This document shows, piece after piece, positions 47,581 through 56,870 of a DNA stretch of 64,000 bases. Both the position numbers and the translations under genes were made by a program. How positions within the stretch are numbered: position 1 is the first letter of the stretch; each line of letters opens with the position of its first letter. The notes under the pieces are model-generated. The model saw nothing but the letters and a program-made list of their open reading frames with translations. It did not search any database and was not told where the DNA came from. Source of the stretch: Rhizobium herbae (GTDB lineage Bacteria > Pseudomonadota > Alphaproteobacteria > Rhizobiales > Rhizobiaceae); the NCBI RefSeq assembly GCF_017873135.1, contig NZ_JAGGJV010000004.1, forward strand, positions 186,001 through 250,000, read 5' to 3'.

Positions 47581-47951
47581 TTTATCTTCACTCACCAAAT
47601 CTTAGAGAAAGATTGATTGCTCATTTGAGAGAGCTATCGGATCTTGAATATCAGAAACGATATTGGAAGGTAATTGATGAAGAGACTGGAAACTATGACG
47701 AATTCGATTATAGCGTCCACTTTCTATACGATGATACTGACTTGGCTTACGATCCTGATTCGTACATTGGATGCACTTTATATTCGCAAGAAGAGGCTGA
47801 ATGCGTCCGAAAATTAGCCACCGCGCTCGATATTGTCTTCGAAGTAAACGGGTTGGAATTGGACGATCACGAGTATCTTTCAACGAAAGAGTGGCCGTTG
47901 GTTCTTCGAGCAGCGGCGGAAGCGCTTTCGGTTATCGAAAAGAAGCCCTAA
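47577..47951 (+). CDS. SCO4402-like immunity protein
   Basis: 124 residues, acidic. The pattern NLRERLIAHLRELSDLEYQKRYWKVIDEE, YSVHFLYDDTDLAYDPDSYIGCTLYSQEEA and LELDDHEYLSTKEWPLVLRAAAEAL agrees with the SCO4402 family, often found beside polymorphic toxins. The ATG overlaps the toxin stop (ATGA), the standard toxin-immunity layout. The frame is intact while the toxin gene upstream is broken, consistent with selection to keep immunity. Low GC like the rest of the island. Confidence 0.75.
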   Translation: MIYLHSPNLRERLIAHLRELSDLEYQKRYWKVIDEETGNYDEFDYSVHFLYDDTDLAYDPDSYIGCTLYSQEEAECVRKLATALDIVFEVNGLELDDHEYLSTKEWPLVLRAAAEALSVIEKKP

Positions 47952-48386
47952 GAGATCCTGGGGAGCGAGGTTACCTCCCCACCCCATAATACCAGTCGCA
48001 GGAGAGACTGACCTCCCCCAATGAGCCGAGGTTACATTTGTAGCTACCGCCAATGATGCGGGGGTGATGGCGGCGACGCGATCTGTGGCAGAAGGTGTCA
48101 AGCTGCAAAAGCAGTTCCGTTGGAACCGTCAGCCCTAGGTTACCTGGTACCCTAATGAAGCCAGGAAGCCTCATTTACCGCCGCCGCCTGAATATCAAAT
48201 ATCGATCGATCGCACAATCGCAGCCTTGTGGGGAGGGAACTTTTCCATAAGCGATAATCCTGCCGTCAAAGGGGCGGTAAAGAAAGCCCAAGGATTTTCC
48301 ACCAGTCCTTGCAAATAACGTGAGCAACTGCCACGTCTTGTCCTAGAGTAGCGCGCAACGCAACGCGCCGAACGGGAGGAACCTCT
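47952..48386. other. Non-coding right end of the RHS island and qmcA-like promoter region
   Basis: 435 bases. No convincing gene: the frames here are short or lack ribosome sites. Two GAGGTTAC copies (47967 and 48029 areas) lie close together. The last 60 bases, with a strong GGGAGGAA site, belong to the SPFH gene leader. No tRNA or att-like direct repeat was found at either end of the island by eye. Confidence 0.5.
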
Positions 48387-49394
48387 ATGCCCTTGGCCGG
48401 ACTGGACATCGTCGTCATTGCTTTCGTGGTGCTCGTCATCCTTGTGCTGTTCGCCGGTATCAAGACCGTGCCGCAAGGGTATCGCTACACCGTCGAGCGC
48501 TTCGGGCGCTACACCCGCACGCTGGAGCCCGGCCTCAACATCATCATCCCGTTCATCGATAAAGTCGGCGCCAAGATGAACGTGATGGAACAGGTACTCG
48601 ACGTGCCGACGCAGGAAGTCATTACCCGCGACAATGCAAGCTGCGCCGCCGATGCCGTCGCCTTCTATCAGGTGCTGAATGCCGCGGAAGCTGCCTATCA
48701 GGTCTCCGATCTGCAAAGCGCCATCCTCAACCTCACGATGACCAACATCCGCTCCGTCATGGGCTCGATGGACCTCGACGAGCTTTTGTCGAACCGCGAG
48801 ATCATCAACGACAAGCTGTTGCATGTCGTCGACGAAGCCGTCGGTCCCTGGGGCATCAAGGTCACCCGCGTCGAGATCAAGGATATCCAGCCGCCGAAGG
48901 ATCTGGTCGATGCGATGGCCCGCCAGATGAAGGCCGAGCGCGAGAAGCGCGCGCAGGTGCTGGAAGCCGAAGGGTCGCGCAACGCGCAGATTCTCCGCGC
49001 CGAGGGTGCCAAGCAATCGGCGATCCTGCAGGCCGAGGGCCAGCGCGAAGCCGCTTTCCGTGACGCCGAGGCCCGCGAACGTCTTGCCGAAGCCGAGGCC
49101 AAGGCGACCAAAATGGTCTCCGAGGCGATTGCTGCCGGCGACGTGCAGGCGATCAACTACTTCGTCGCGCAGAAATACACCGAGGCCATGGCGGCGATCG
49201 GCACTGCGCCGAATTCGAAGATCGTGCTGATGCCGATGGAAGCCTCGTCGCTGATCGGCTCGCTCGGCGGCATCGGCGCCATTGCCCGGGAAGTCTTCGG
49301 CGATGGCGGCAATTCGCCCGCGCCGGTGCGCCAGGTGACACCACGCACGCCCCCTGTCCGCAATCCGTTCGACACGACCAAGCAGGAAGGCTGA
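48387..49394 (+). CDS. qmcA: SPFH/Band-7 membrane protein (QmcA/paraslipin-like)
   Basis: 335 residues. One N-terminal membrane helix (about 7-26), an SPFH domain (26-190, VPQGYRYTVERFGRYTRTLEPGLNIIIPF), then a long Ala/Glu/Arg-rich coiled coil (200-270) and a C-terminal Pro-rich tail. Such proteins form large membrane rings and act as scaffolds or protease cofactors. GGGAGGAA lies upstream. The NfeD gene starts three bases after the stop, a typical pairing. Confidence 0.93.
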   Translation: MPLAGLDIVVIAFVVLVILVLFAGIKTVPQGYRYTVERFGRYTRTLEPGLNIIIPFIDKVGAKMNVMEQVLDVPTQEVITRDNASCAADAVAFYQVLNAAEAAYQVSDLQSAILNLTMTNIRSVMGSMDLDELLSNREIINDKLLHVVDEAVGPWGIKVTRVEIKDIQPPKDLVDAMARQMKAEREKRAQVLEAEGSRNAQILRAEGAKQSAILQAEGQREAAFRDAEARERLAEAEAKATKMVSEAIAAGDVQAINYFVAQKYTEAMAAIGTAPNSKIVLMPMEASSLIGSLGGIGAIAREVFGDGGNSPAPVRQVTPRTPPVRNPFDTTKQEG

Positions 49395-49397
49395 TCG

Positions 49398-49856
49398 ATG
49401 ATCGAGCGCATCGTCCTCGAACTTGGCCCCTGGAGCTGGTGGGTGCTGGGCCTCGTGCTGCTGGCAGCGGAAGTCGTCGCACCCGGCGTCTTCCTCGTCT
49501 GGATCGGCATCGCCGCCATTCTGACCGGCGCCGTCTCGCTTCTGCTCTGGGAGGCCGGTTTCTGGGTCTGGCAGGCGCAGCTGGTATTCTTTGCCGTCCT
49601 CTCCGTCGCAGCGGTTTTCATCGGCCGCAGGCTGCTTGCCCGCTCTGGGGACACGTCGGACGAGCCGCTTCTCAACCAGCGCGGCGCCCGCCTCATCGGC
49701 CGGACGGTTGTGCTGGAACAGCCGATTGCCGAAGGGCGCGGCCGGATCCGGCTCGACGCAACGACCTGGCCCGTCAGCGGGCCGGACCTGCCCGCTGGTG
49801 CGCGCGTCAAGGTCATTGGCAGCAGTGGCAGCCACCTGATCGTCGAAAGCGCCTGA
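49398..49856 (+). CDS. NfeD family membrane protein
   Basis: 152 residues. Three closely spaced membrane helices (about 12-75) are followed by a soluble OB-fold (about 95-150, LIGRTVVLEQPIAEGRGRIRLDATTWPVSGPDLPAGARVKVIG). This is the short NfeD form without the ClpP-like protease domain, and it is paired with the SPFH gene three bases upstream, as in many bacteria where the two proteins work together in the membrane. Confidence 0.92.
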   Translation: MIERIVLELGPWSWWVLGLVLLAAEVVAPGVFLVWIGIAAILTGAVSLLLWEAGFWVWQAQLVFFAVLSVAAVFIGRRLLARSGDTSDEPLLNQRGARLIGRTVVLEQPIAEGRGRIRLDATTWPVSGPDLPAGARVKVIGSSGSHLIVESA

Positions 49857-49950
49857 AATTCAAGCCGGAAGCCGTTTCGGAAAGGAATGGTTAACCACAT
49901 CCGTTTACGGTTGCTCAACACTGGTAAACGGATTTCCGGGCATTCGGCAG

Positions 49951-51447
49951 ATGACGCCATTTTTTCCACGCACGAAGAGGACCAGCCTTCCGCGCCCGGC
50001 GGCCGCTGCGGCTTGGCTCGTGGTCGGCTGCGCGTTGCTTTCGTCCCATGGCGTCTCCGCACAGGCGCTTCTTCCCGGATCGGACGACGCCACGACATCC
50101 GCCGACACCACAACGACGGCGGCCGATACAGCGAACACCAACGCCACAGCACTGACCGGTACGGCGCCCAGCCAGGACACGGCGGCGATCACCACCGGTT
50201 CGATCAGCACCGACAGCGGCGAGCCTTTGCTCAATGATCCCACCGTCGACGAGGATATGGCCCGCACGAACCTGCGTGAAAACACGGTCGATGGTCTGAG
50301 GTCACAGCTCGATATCGATCGCAACGATGCACAGGGCATTCGTCTTGGCAGCTTCGTCCTCAAGCCGACGCTCGGCCAGACCTACAATTTCGAAAGCAAC
50401 AAGACCGGCAGCTCGAAGCAAAGCCGCAGCTACCTCGAGACTGGCCTGAAAGGCACGCTGACCTCCGACTGGTCCCGCCACCAGCTGACGGTGACCGGAG
50501 AAGGCACCTGGCAGCGCAACGTGTCCGGCTCCGGCGAGACGGAACCGACCGCCAACCTCGACGCAGCGCTCCGGCTCGACCTCGCCGACCAGACGACCGC
50601 GACACTGAAGGCCGGTTATCACTTTGAACGCGAGGATTCGACCGATCCGAACGCGATCAGCAATGCAAGCGTCCAGTCCGGCATCGACCAGTATACGCTC
50701 GGCGCCGGGATCGAGCGCGATTTCGGCATCCTGCGCGGCTCGGCCAAGGTCGATTTCGACCGTTATGTCTATGGCAGCGCCGAACTCGAAAACGGCGGCA
50801 CGCTGTCCCTGAAAGACAGAAACCGCAATGCCGGCGCGGTCACGGTGCGTGTCGGCTACGAGCTTTCCCCCGCGCTCATTCCTTTCATCGAGGCTTCCGC
50901 CGGAAAATCGATCTACGATCTGCGGAAGGACACGCTCGGCTTCGAAAGGTCCTATGATAGCTACGGCGCCCGGGCCGGCATCGAGGCCGATCTCGGCGAG
51001 AAGCTAAACGGCGAAATCGCGCTTGGCTATCAGACCTATCGGTTCGAGGACAACCGTCTCGACGACCTCAAGGGGTTCACCATCGACGGACTGGTCAACT
51101 GGTCGCCGCAGCGCGGCACCGACGTGACCTACGGCATCTCGACCGGGCTCGAACCCTCGACCACAGCCGGCGAAAGCGGCGCCATGGTCTATACGCTGAG
51201 CAGCAGGGCGACCCACGAACTGCGGACGGCCCTCGTGGCCCGCCTGTCGAACAGCCTGACCTTCCGAAACTTCCCCAGCGGCGGCACGGATGACGAGAAG
51301 GTCTGGCTGACCGGTGCCGGCCTGACCTGGGACTTGAACCGCTATCTCGCTCTCACCGGCGATGTCAGCTACGAGCGTACGACACGCGACAGCGGCCCCG
51401 CGACCAACATCGCGCGCGTCGGCGTCGGGCTGACGCTGCGGCGCTGA
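49951..51447 (+). CDS. Outer-membrane beta-barrel protein (BBP2-like)
   Basis: 498 residues. A signal peptide (AAAAAWLVVGCALLSSHGVSAQA) leads into a Thr/Ala/Asp-rich low-complexity region (about 45-85). The rest alternates short polar and hydrophobic strands with aromatic ends (LKPTLGQTYNFESNK, RHQLTVTGEGTWQRN, GYHFERED, IALGYQTYRFED) and closes with VGVGLTLRR, the usual outer-membrane barrel end. Function unknown. It ends just before a strong hairpin shared with galU. Confidence 0.82.
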   Translation: MTPFFPRTKRTSLPRPAAAAAWLVVGCALLSSHGVSAQALLPGSDDATTSADTTTTAADTANTNATALTGTAPSQDTAAITTGSISTDSGEPLLNDPTVDEDMARTNLRENTVDGLRSQLDIDRNDAQGIRLGSFVLKPTLGQTYNFESNKTGSSKQSRSYLETGLKGTLTSDWSRHQLTVTGEGTWQRNVSGSGETEPTANLDAALRLDLADQTTATLKAGYHFEREDSTDPNAISNASVQSGIDQYTLGAGIERDFGILRGSAKVDFDRYVYGSAELENGGTLSLKDRNRNAGAVTVRVGYELSPALIPFIEASAGKSIYDLRKDTLGFERSYDSYGARAGIEADLGEKLNGEIALGYQTYRFEDNRLDDLKGFTIDGLVNWSPQRGTDVTYGISTGLEPSTTAGESGAMVYTLSSRATHELRTALVARLSNSLTFRNFPSGGTDDEKVWLTGAGLTWDLNRYLALTGDVSYERTTRDSGPATNIARVGVGLTLRR

Positions 51448-51461
51448 TTTTGTAAAATAAC

Positions 51462-51497
51462 AAAGTCCGCTCGCGAAAAAAACGCGAGCGGACTTTT
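51462..51497. terminator. Strong bidirectional terminator between barrel gene and galU
   Basis: AAAGTCCGCTCGCG, loop of seven A, CGCGAGCGGACTTT: a perfect 14-bp stem with T runs on both strands, between the convergent genes. Confidence 0.92.
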
Positions 51498-51512
51498 ACG
51501 TTGACCGCAACC

Positions 51513-52400
51513 TTATTTCAGGCCTTCCAGCAAAGCCTTCAAGGGAGCCTCGACGCCCGGCCGGATGTCGGCGCGCGCCAGCGCGAAAGCGACGTTCGCC
51601 AGAATAAACCCCTCCTTCATGCCGCAGTCATAGGTATTGCCACGGAAGTGATAGCCGGCAAAATCCTGCGTCTGAGCAAGCTTCAGCATGCCGTCCGTCA
51701 GCTGGATCTCGTTGCCCGCGCCGCGCTCCTGGGTGGCGAGAATAGAGAAGATTTCCGGCTGGAGGATGTAACGGCCATTGATGAAGAAGTTCGATGGTGC
51801 GGTGCCCTGCGGCGGTTTTTCGACCATCTTGGTGATCTTGAACCCGTCTCCCACCTTGTCGCCCGCACCGACGATGCCGTATTTGTGCGTCTGGTCCGGG
51901 GCGCATTCTTCCACGGCCAATACGTTTCCGCCGGTCTGCTCGTAGAGCTCGACCATGCCCCTGAGGCAGCCCTTTTCCGAGGACATGATCATGTCGGGCA
52001 ACAGGACCGCGAAGGGCTCGTCGCCGACAAGCTCGCGCGCGCACCAGACGGCGTGGCCGAGGCCGAGCGGCGATTGCTGGCGGGTAAAGCTGGTGCTGCC
52101 GGCAACGGGAAGAATGCCTTCAAGGAGCGTCAGCTCCGCCTTTTTGTTGCGTTCGCGTAGCGTCTGCTCCAGTTCGACCTGGATATCGAAATAATCCTCG
52201 ATCACTGCCTTGCTGCGGCCGGTTACGAAGATCAGGTGTTCGATCCCCGCATCCAGTGCCTCATCAACGACATACTGGATGACCGGTCTGTCGACGACCG
52301 TCAGCATTTCCTTGGGAACGGCCTTCGTCGCGGGCAGGAATCGGGTTCCTAGACCGGCAACGGGGAATACGGCCTTACGAACTTTACGCTTGTCAGTCAT
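51513..52400 (-). CDS. galU: UTP-glucose-1-phosphate uridylyltransferase
   Basis: 295 residues. The nucleotide-binding motif [19 protein letters not shown] lies near the N-terminus, followed by the [14 protein letters not shown] block and [20 protein letters not shown]. It makes UDP-glucose for exopolysaccharide, cyclic glucan and lipopolysaccharide. ATG at 52400 was chosen because GGAG is six bases upstream. It is divergent from the transglycosylase gene. Confidence 0.95.
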   Translation of the reverse strand: MTDKRKVRKAVFPVAGLGTRFLPATKAVPKEMLTVVDRPVIQYVVDEALDAGIEHLIFVTGRSKAVIEDYFDIQVELEQTLRERNKKAELTLLEGILPVAGSTSFTRQQSPLGLGHAVWCARELVGDEPFAVLLPDMIMSSEKGCLRGMVELYEQTGGNVLAVEECAPDQTHKYGIVGAGDKVGDGFKITKMVEKPPQGTAPSNFFINGRYILQPEIFSILATQERGAGNEIQLTDGMLKLAQTQDFAGYHFRGNTYDCGMKEGFILANVAFALARADIRPGVEAPLKALLEGLK

Positions 52401-52710
52401 TGACATCTCCAGGATCACGGCACTGTGATTTTAAACAGAACAGATTGCTATCAATAGGGATTAAGCGGCAAATTGCTATTTTTTTGCAAAGGAAGACGAC
52501 ACCACCCATTCATGGTAAAGAATTTGTTGACTTCATTTTTGTAAGATTCCGATTCTGGCGATCGCCTCCTTGGCGGAACGGCCCGAAAATGGAACCACAT
52601 GCATGCAACCCATGCATGAAGCTGGCTCTTAGACTGTAAATTTGTGCATCTCCAATCCAACCTGAGGGTATGGCTTTTGGGGGAGCGCCGACCAACGGAA
52701 ACGACAGCTG
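52401..52710. other. Divergent intergenic region between galU and transglycosylase gene
   Basis: 310 bases, AT-rich, no gene. CATGCATG occurs at 52598-52605 and 52611-52618; the palindromic ATGCAT cores are 13 bases apart. Likely holds both promoters. Confidence 0.5.
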
Positions 52711-53931
52711 ATGACAAAGATTCGAAAAGCCCTCCTTTGCCGTGCCGCCGCCGCGTTCATGGCGGCCGCAGCCCTGTTTGCCTCGTCGCCCGCATCGGCT
52801 GACGCCGGTTTCGAGACCTGGATCAACAGCTTCTATGCCACGGCAGCAAAGAGCGGAATCACCAAGGCCACCTATCGCCAGGCCTTTTCCGGCGTCAAGA
52901 CGCCCGATCCGGACGTCCTTGAGAAAGCACGCTATCAGCCCGAATTCAAGCACAAGATCTGGGAATACATCGATAGCCGCGTGAACCCCTATACGCGCAA
53001 GATCGGACAGGAGATGGCGGTCAAGCACGGCCGGACGCTCGCGGCCCTGGAGCGCCATTTCGGCATCGACAAGACCATCCTCCTGGCGATCTGGTCGATG
53101 GAATCCAACTATGGTGCCGTGCTGGAAAAGGACGAGCGTCTTCACTACGTTCCGCGCGCGTTGGCAACTCTTGCCTATGCCGATCCGAAACGCGCCAAAT
53201 ATGCCAAGACCCAGCTGATCGCGGCCCTGAAGATTTTGCAGAACGGCGATATCAGCCCGCGTGAACTGAACGGTTCCTGGGCTGGCGCCATGGGCCACAC
53301 GCAGTTCATTCCGACCAGCTACCTGCTCTATGCCGTCGATGCCGACGGCAATGGGCATAAGGACATCTGGAACTCGGTGCCCGATGCATTGGCGACCGCG
53401 GCCAACCTGTTGAAGAAGAACGGATGGCAATCCGGGCAGACATGGGGCTACGAAGTGTCGCCCCCCCAGAGCGGCAGCCAGTATGCCGGCCAGACGAAAA
53501 CGCTGGCGCAATGGGCAGCCCTCGGCTTTACCCGCCCGAACGGCAAGGCATTCCGCAATACCGATCAGCGTGCAGAACTGAAAATGCCCGGCGGTGCCGG
53601 CAGCCCCGGCTTCCTGATGACCAAGAACTTCTTCGTTCTCAAGCGCTATAATGCGTCCGATTCCTATGCGCTGGGCGTCGGCCTGCTGGCCGACGAAATT
53701 GCCGGCTACGGCGGCATGCAGCAGGCATGGAGCCGCCCGGATGGTTCGCTCGACATCAAGCAGAAGTTCGAGCTGCAATCCCGACTGAAGGAGCTCGGCT
53801 ACTACGACGGCGAAGTCGACGGCAATTTCGGCTCCGGCTCCAAGGCGGCCATACAGGCCTTCCAGAACCGCAACGGTCTCGCGCCGGACGGTGAACCGAC
53901 GCAACATCTGCTGAAGGCCCTGCAGAACTGA
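52711..53931 (+). CDS. MltB-type lytic murein transglycosylase with peptidoglycan-binding domain
   Basis: 406 residues. Signal peptide 1-31, transglycosylase domain about 35-330 with the catalytic Glu in IWSMESNYGA (near residue 132) and the GSWAGAMGHTQFIPTSYLLYAVD block, then a C-terminal PG_binding_1 repeat (LKELGYYDGEVDGNFGSGSKAAIQAFQ). It cuts peptidoglycan glycan strands in the periplasm, leaving anhydro ends. The SGNH/DUF459 gene follows 138 bases downstream. Confidence 0.92.
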   Translation: MTKIRKALLCRAAAAFMAAAALFASSPASADAGFETWINSFYATAAKSGITKATYRQAFSGVKTPDPDVLEKARYQPEFKHKIWEYIDSRVNPYTRKIGQEMAVKHGRTLAALERHFGIDKTILLAIWSMESNYGAVLEKDERLHYVPRALATLAYADPKRAKYAKTQLIAALKILQNGDISPRELNGSWAGAMGHTQFIPTSYLLYAVDADGNGHKDIWNSVPDALATAANLLKKNGWQSGQTWGYEVSPPQSGSQYAGQTKTLAQWAALGFTRPNGKAFRNTDQRAELKMPGGAGSPGFLMTKNFFVLKRYNASDSYALGVGLLADEIAGYGGMQQAWSRPDGSLDIKQKFELQSRLKELGYYDGEVDGNFGSGSKAAIQAFQNRNGLAPDGEPTQHLLKALQN

Positions 53932-54069
53932 TGATGGAGAGCGCCGGGCGCTCTCAATTGCGGCACAATCCGGACGCATGCTTGACCGCAACGCCTTTCG
54001 AAAGGGAGGCGTTGTGCGGCTGCGGACAAACGCAATAGACTTCAGGCCAGAACAGTGCGGAACAGTGGC

Positions 54070-55293
54070 ATGAGCGGCAGATACAGCGACAGGATCGGCC
54101 TCCACCGGCTGCTCAATGGCCTGATCGTCATCGCGATCGGCATCGGCGCCTTCGTGATGCAGCCGCCGCGCCAGGCGGAAGCGCAGGAGCGCAGGACCAT
54201 CCTCGACATGCTGTTCGGGTTCGGCCGGCGGCAACCGCCGCCCGTCTATAACGACGTTCCCATTTACGAGCCCAGGCTGAGAGAACCGCAGCAGCGACCG
54301 AAGGCAAAAAAGACGCGGCAGAAGGCCAAACCCGAGCCAGTCGAGCCCGCTCCCGTGGTCGTCGAAAAGCTGGAGACTGCCAAGAAGGTTCTCGTCGTCG
54401 GCGACTTCGTTGCCGGCAGCCTGGGGGACGGCCTCAAGACCGCGTTCGAGACGACGCCCGGCATCATCATCGAGACACGCGCAAACGGCTCATCCGGTCT
54501 CGTGCGTGACGACTATTTCAACTGGCCGGAAAACCTGTCTGGCTATATCGCCGAGGTGAAACCGTCCCTCGTCATCATCAGCCTCGGCGCCAATGAACGC
54601 CAGCAGATGTCGATCGGCGGGGAAAAAGAAAAATTCAGGACAGACCGCTGGCTTGCCGAATATACGCGGCGCACCGGGGCCTTCGCAACTCTCGCCCATA
54701 GCCAGAACATACCCTTTCTCTGGGTCGGCATGCCGCCCTTCCAGTCCACAGCGATGACCGCCGACATGGTGACCCTCAACGGCATCTTCCGAACGGAAAC
54801 CGAAAAGGTCGGCGGCACCTTTATCGATATCTGGGACGGTTTCGTCGACGAGGGCGGAAAATTCGTCATGACAGGATCGGACATCAACGGTCAGCAGGTC
54901 CGCCTGCGCGGGTCGGACGGCATCAATTTGACCAAGGCGGGCAAACGCAAGCTTGCCTTCTATGTCGAGAAGGACATTCGCAAGCTACTGGGCGACGCGG
55001 CCGTATCCACCCAGGACGTTCCCGGCGCTGACGGCTTGAAAGATCTGGTCGTTGCGGCCCCGACCGCCAATGAAGACATCATCCAGACCCAGCCGATCAG
55101 CCTGGATGATCCGGAACTCGATGGTGCCGCCGTTCTTCTCGGCGGAACGACGGCGTTGACCGGCAACGGCAAAAGCCCCCGTGACCGTCTTGTCGAAAAG
55201 GGCGACGTCGCCGAGGCACCGGCGGGGCGGGTAGATGATTTCCGGCTGGCAAAGCCCGAGACCGTGATCAGCAATCCGGTCATTCGCAACTGA
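54070..55293 (+). CDS. SGNH-hydrolase-type DUF459 protein
   Basis: 407 residues. An N-terminal membrane helix (about 18-35) and a Pro/Arg-rich linker precede a DUF459/SGNH domain (about 105-320): VLVVGDFVAGSLGDGL (the GDS-like block, with Ser replaced by Phe-Val in GDF and a Ser later), SLVIISLGANERQQM and the catalytic-type D/H block LRGSDGINLTKAGKRKLAFYV. The catalytic block lacks a clear GDSL serine, so activity is uncertain. Start may be GTG at 54055. It follows the transglycosylase gene and may act on the cell wall. Confidence 0.8.
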   Translation: MSGRYSDRIGLHRLLNGLIVIAIGIGAFVMQPPRQAEAQERRTILDMLFGFGRRQPPPVYNDVPIYEPRLREPQQRPKAKKTRQKAKPEPVEPAPVVVEKLETAKKVLVVGDFVAGSLGDGLKTAFETTPGIIIETRANGSSGLVRDDYFNWPENLSGYIAEVKPSLVIISLGANERQQMSIGGEKEKFRTDRWLAEYTRRTGAFATLAHSQNIPFLWVGMPPFQSTAMTADMVTLNGIFRTETEKVGGTFIDIWDGFVDEGGKFVMTGSDINGQQVRLRGSDGINLTKAGKRKLAFYVEKDIRKLLGDAAVSTQDVPGADGLKDLVVAAPTANEDIIQTQPISLDDPELDGAAVLLGGTTALTGNGKSPRDRLVEKGDVAEAPAGRVDDFRLAKPETVISNPVIRN

Positions 55294-55314
55294 TCCTGCA
55301 ATTGAACAAGGATA

Positions 55315-55346
55315 TCCCCGCCCCTTTTCCGCAAAAGGGGCGGGGA
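55315..55346. terminator. Bidirectional terminator between DUF459 and Do protease genes
   Basis: TCCCCGCCCCTTTT, loop CCGC, AAAAGGGGCGGGGA: perfect 14-bp stem between convergent genes. Confidence 0.9.
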
Positions 55347-55370
55347 CTTCGACAGCTTCACCCTTGCGGG

Positions 55371-56870
55371 TCAGGCTGCTGAAAAGGGCACCGCAACGAA
55401 GGTCTTTTCAGTGCCGCGCTCGACCAGCAGCAGTACCGACTTGCGCCCCGACCTCGCGGCATTTGCAATGGCCGTTTTGACGTCGCCGGCGCCGAGTACC
55501 GCCTTGTCATTCACCGAGACGATGACGTCCCCCGCCTGGATGCCAGCGGCTGCCGCCGGCTTGTCGGGGTTGACGTTGGCGACAACCGCACCCGTCACGT
55601 TGTCGGGCAGGTTCAGCTCCTGACGGACATCCGGCGTCAGATCGGCAAGGGCGATGCCGATGCTCGGCCCGCTCTGGGTCTTTCCGTCGTCCTTGCCCAG
55701 AGAAGCCTGCTTCTGACCGCCATCATTGCCACCGACTGTGACGCTGAGATTGACGGACTTGCCATCGCGCCAGACCGTCATGGCCTCCCTGGCGCCAGGC
55801 GACAGGTCGGCGACCAGCCGCGACAGGTCGCGGGGCGACTTGACCGTCTCGCTGCCGACAGTCATCACGATATCGCCGGTCTTCAGCCCGGCATGCGAAG
55901 CAGGCGTGCCCTTGTTCACGGCTGCGACCAAAGCGCCCTGCGGCTTGGCAAGACCGACGGCTTCGGCGACATCGGCCGTCACCGGCTGGATCTGCACGCC
56001 GAGATAACCGTGATCGATCGATCCGCTCTTTTCCAGTTTGGCGACGATTTTCTGCGCCTGATCGGAGGGGATTGCGAAACCGACACCGACGCTACCGCCG
56101 TTCGGCGAGTAGATCGCGGTATTGATCCCGACGACATTGCCGGCATGATCGACAAGCGGTCCACCGGAATTGCCATGGTTGATCGGCGCGTCGATCTGGA
56201 TGAAATCGTCATAGGGTCCGCTGTGCAGATCGCGGCCGCGGGCCGAAACGATACCGGCCGTGACCGTCGTGCCGATGCCGAAGGGATTGCCGATCGCCAG
56301 AATCTGGTCGCCCAGCTTCAGCGCGTCGGAATCACCCCAGGAGAGAGTGGCAAGCGGCTTGTCGGACTTGATCTTCAGCACCGCCAGGTCGGATTTCGGA
56401 TCGGCGCCCAAAAGCTTGGCCGGCAGTTCCGTGCCGTCGTCAAGCGTCACCTTGATGTCGATCGCGTTGTCGATCACATGGTTGTTGGTGACGATGATGC
56501 CGTCGCTACCGACAATGAAACCGGATCCGAGCGCCATTCCGCGTTCGCCGCCACCTTGCCGTGGGGCCTGCTTGGGCATCGGAATGCCCTGTTGCTCGAA
56601 GAACCGGCGGAACTGCTCGTCCATCGGCGAATTGTCGCTGCTGTCGCTGACGTCAGTTGCCTTCATCGTCGTGGTGATGGTCACGACCGCCGGCTTGTCG
56701 ACAGCGACGACATCCGCGAAGGATCCGTTGGAAACCTGTGGCGCGATGGCTGGCACGGACGCCGCCATTGCGGTCGTTGAATGAATGGTGAAGGGGAACG
56801 CCGCCGCGCCGACCAGGATGGCGGCTCCGACCAGCGCTGCGGCACGGTGAGTCAGGAGAATGTTGGACAT
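55371..56870 (-). CDS. Do-family periplasmic serine protease (DegP/HtrA-like)
   Basis: 499 residues. Signal peptide (ALVGAAILVGAAAFPFTIHSTTAMAA), protease domain with the triad His in TNNHVIDN, Asp in SDLAVLKIK and Ser in GNSGGPLVD, then two PDZ domains (about 290-370 and 395-490). It degrades or refolds misfolded envelope proteins. A Q-rich LQ-linker as in DegP is partly present near GIPMPKQAPRQGG. The ATG at 56870 follows AAGGGA; the longer frame is out of family. Confidence 0.93.
   Translation of the reverse strand: MSNILLTHRAAALVGAAILVGAAAFPFTIHSTTAMAASVPAIAPQVSNGSFADVVAVDKPAVVTITTTMKATDVSDSSDNSPMDEQFRRFFEQQGIPMPKQAPRQGGGERGMALGSGFIVGSDGIIVTNNHVIDNAIDIKVTLDDGTELPAKLLGADPKSDLAVLKIKSDKPLATLSWGDSDALKLGDQILAIGNPFGIGTTVTAGIVSARGRDLHSGPYDDFIQIDAPINHGNSGGPLVDHAGNVVGINTAIYSPNGGSVGVGFAIPSDQAQKIVAKLEKSGSIDHGYLGVQIQPVTADVAEAVGLAKPQGALVAAVNKGTPASHAGLKTGDIVMTVGSETVKSPRDLSRLVADLSPGAREAMTVWRDGKSVNLSVTVGGNDGGQKQASLGKDDGKTQSGPSIGIALADLTPDVRQELNLPDNVTGAVVANVNPDKPAAAAGIQAGDVIVSVNDKAVLGAGDVKTAIANAARSGRKSVLLLVERGTEKTFVAVPFSAA

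Noticed and set aside
47971-48174. 67-codon minus-strand frame in the right end of the RHS island
   Set aside because: No start signal or similarity that I recognise; listed only as uncalled sequence.
48195-49835. 546-codon frame opposite the SPFH/NfeD genes
   Set aside because: Shadow frame; the plus-strand genes have clear domains and start sites.
52510-54234. 574-codon frame opposite the transglycosylase
   Set aside because: Shadow frame; the plus-strand gene has a signal peptide and catalytic motif.
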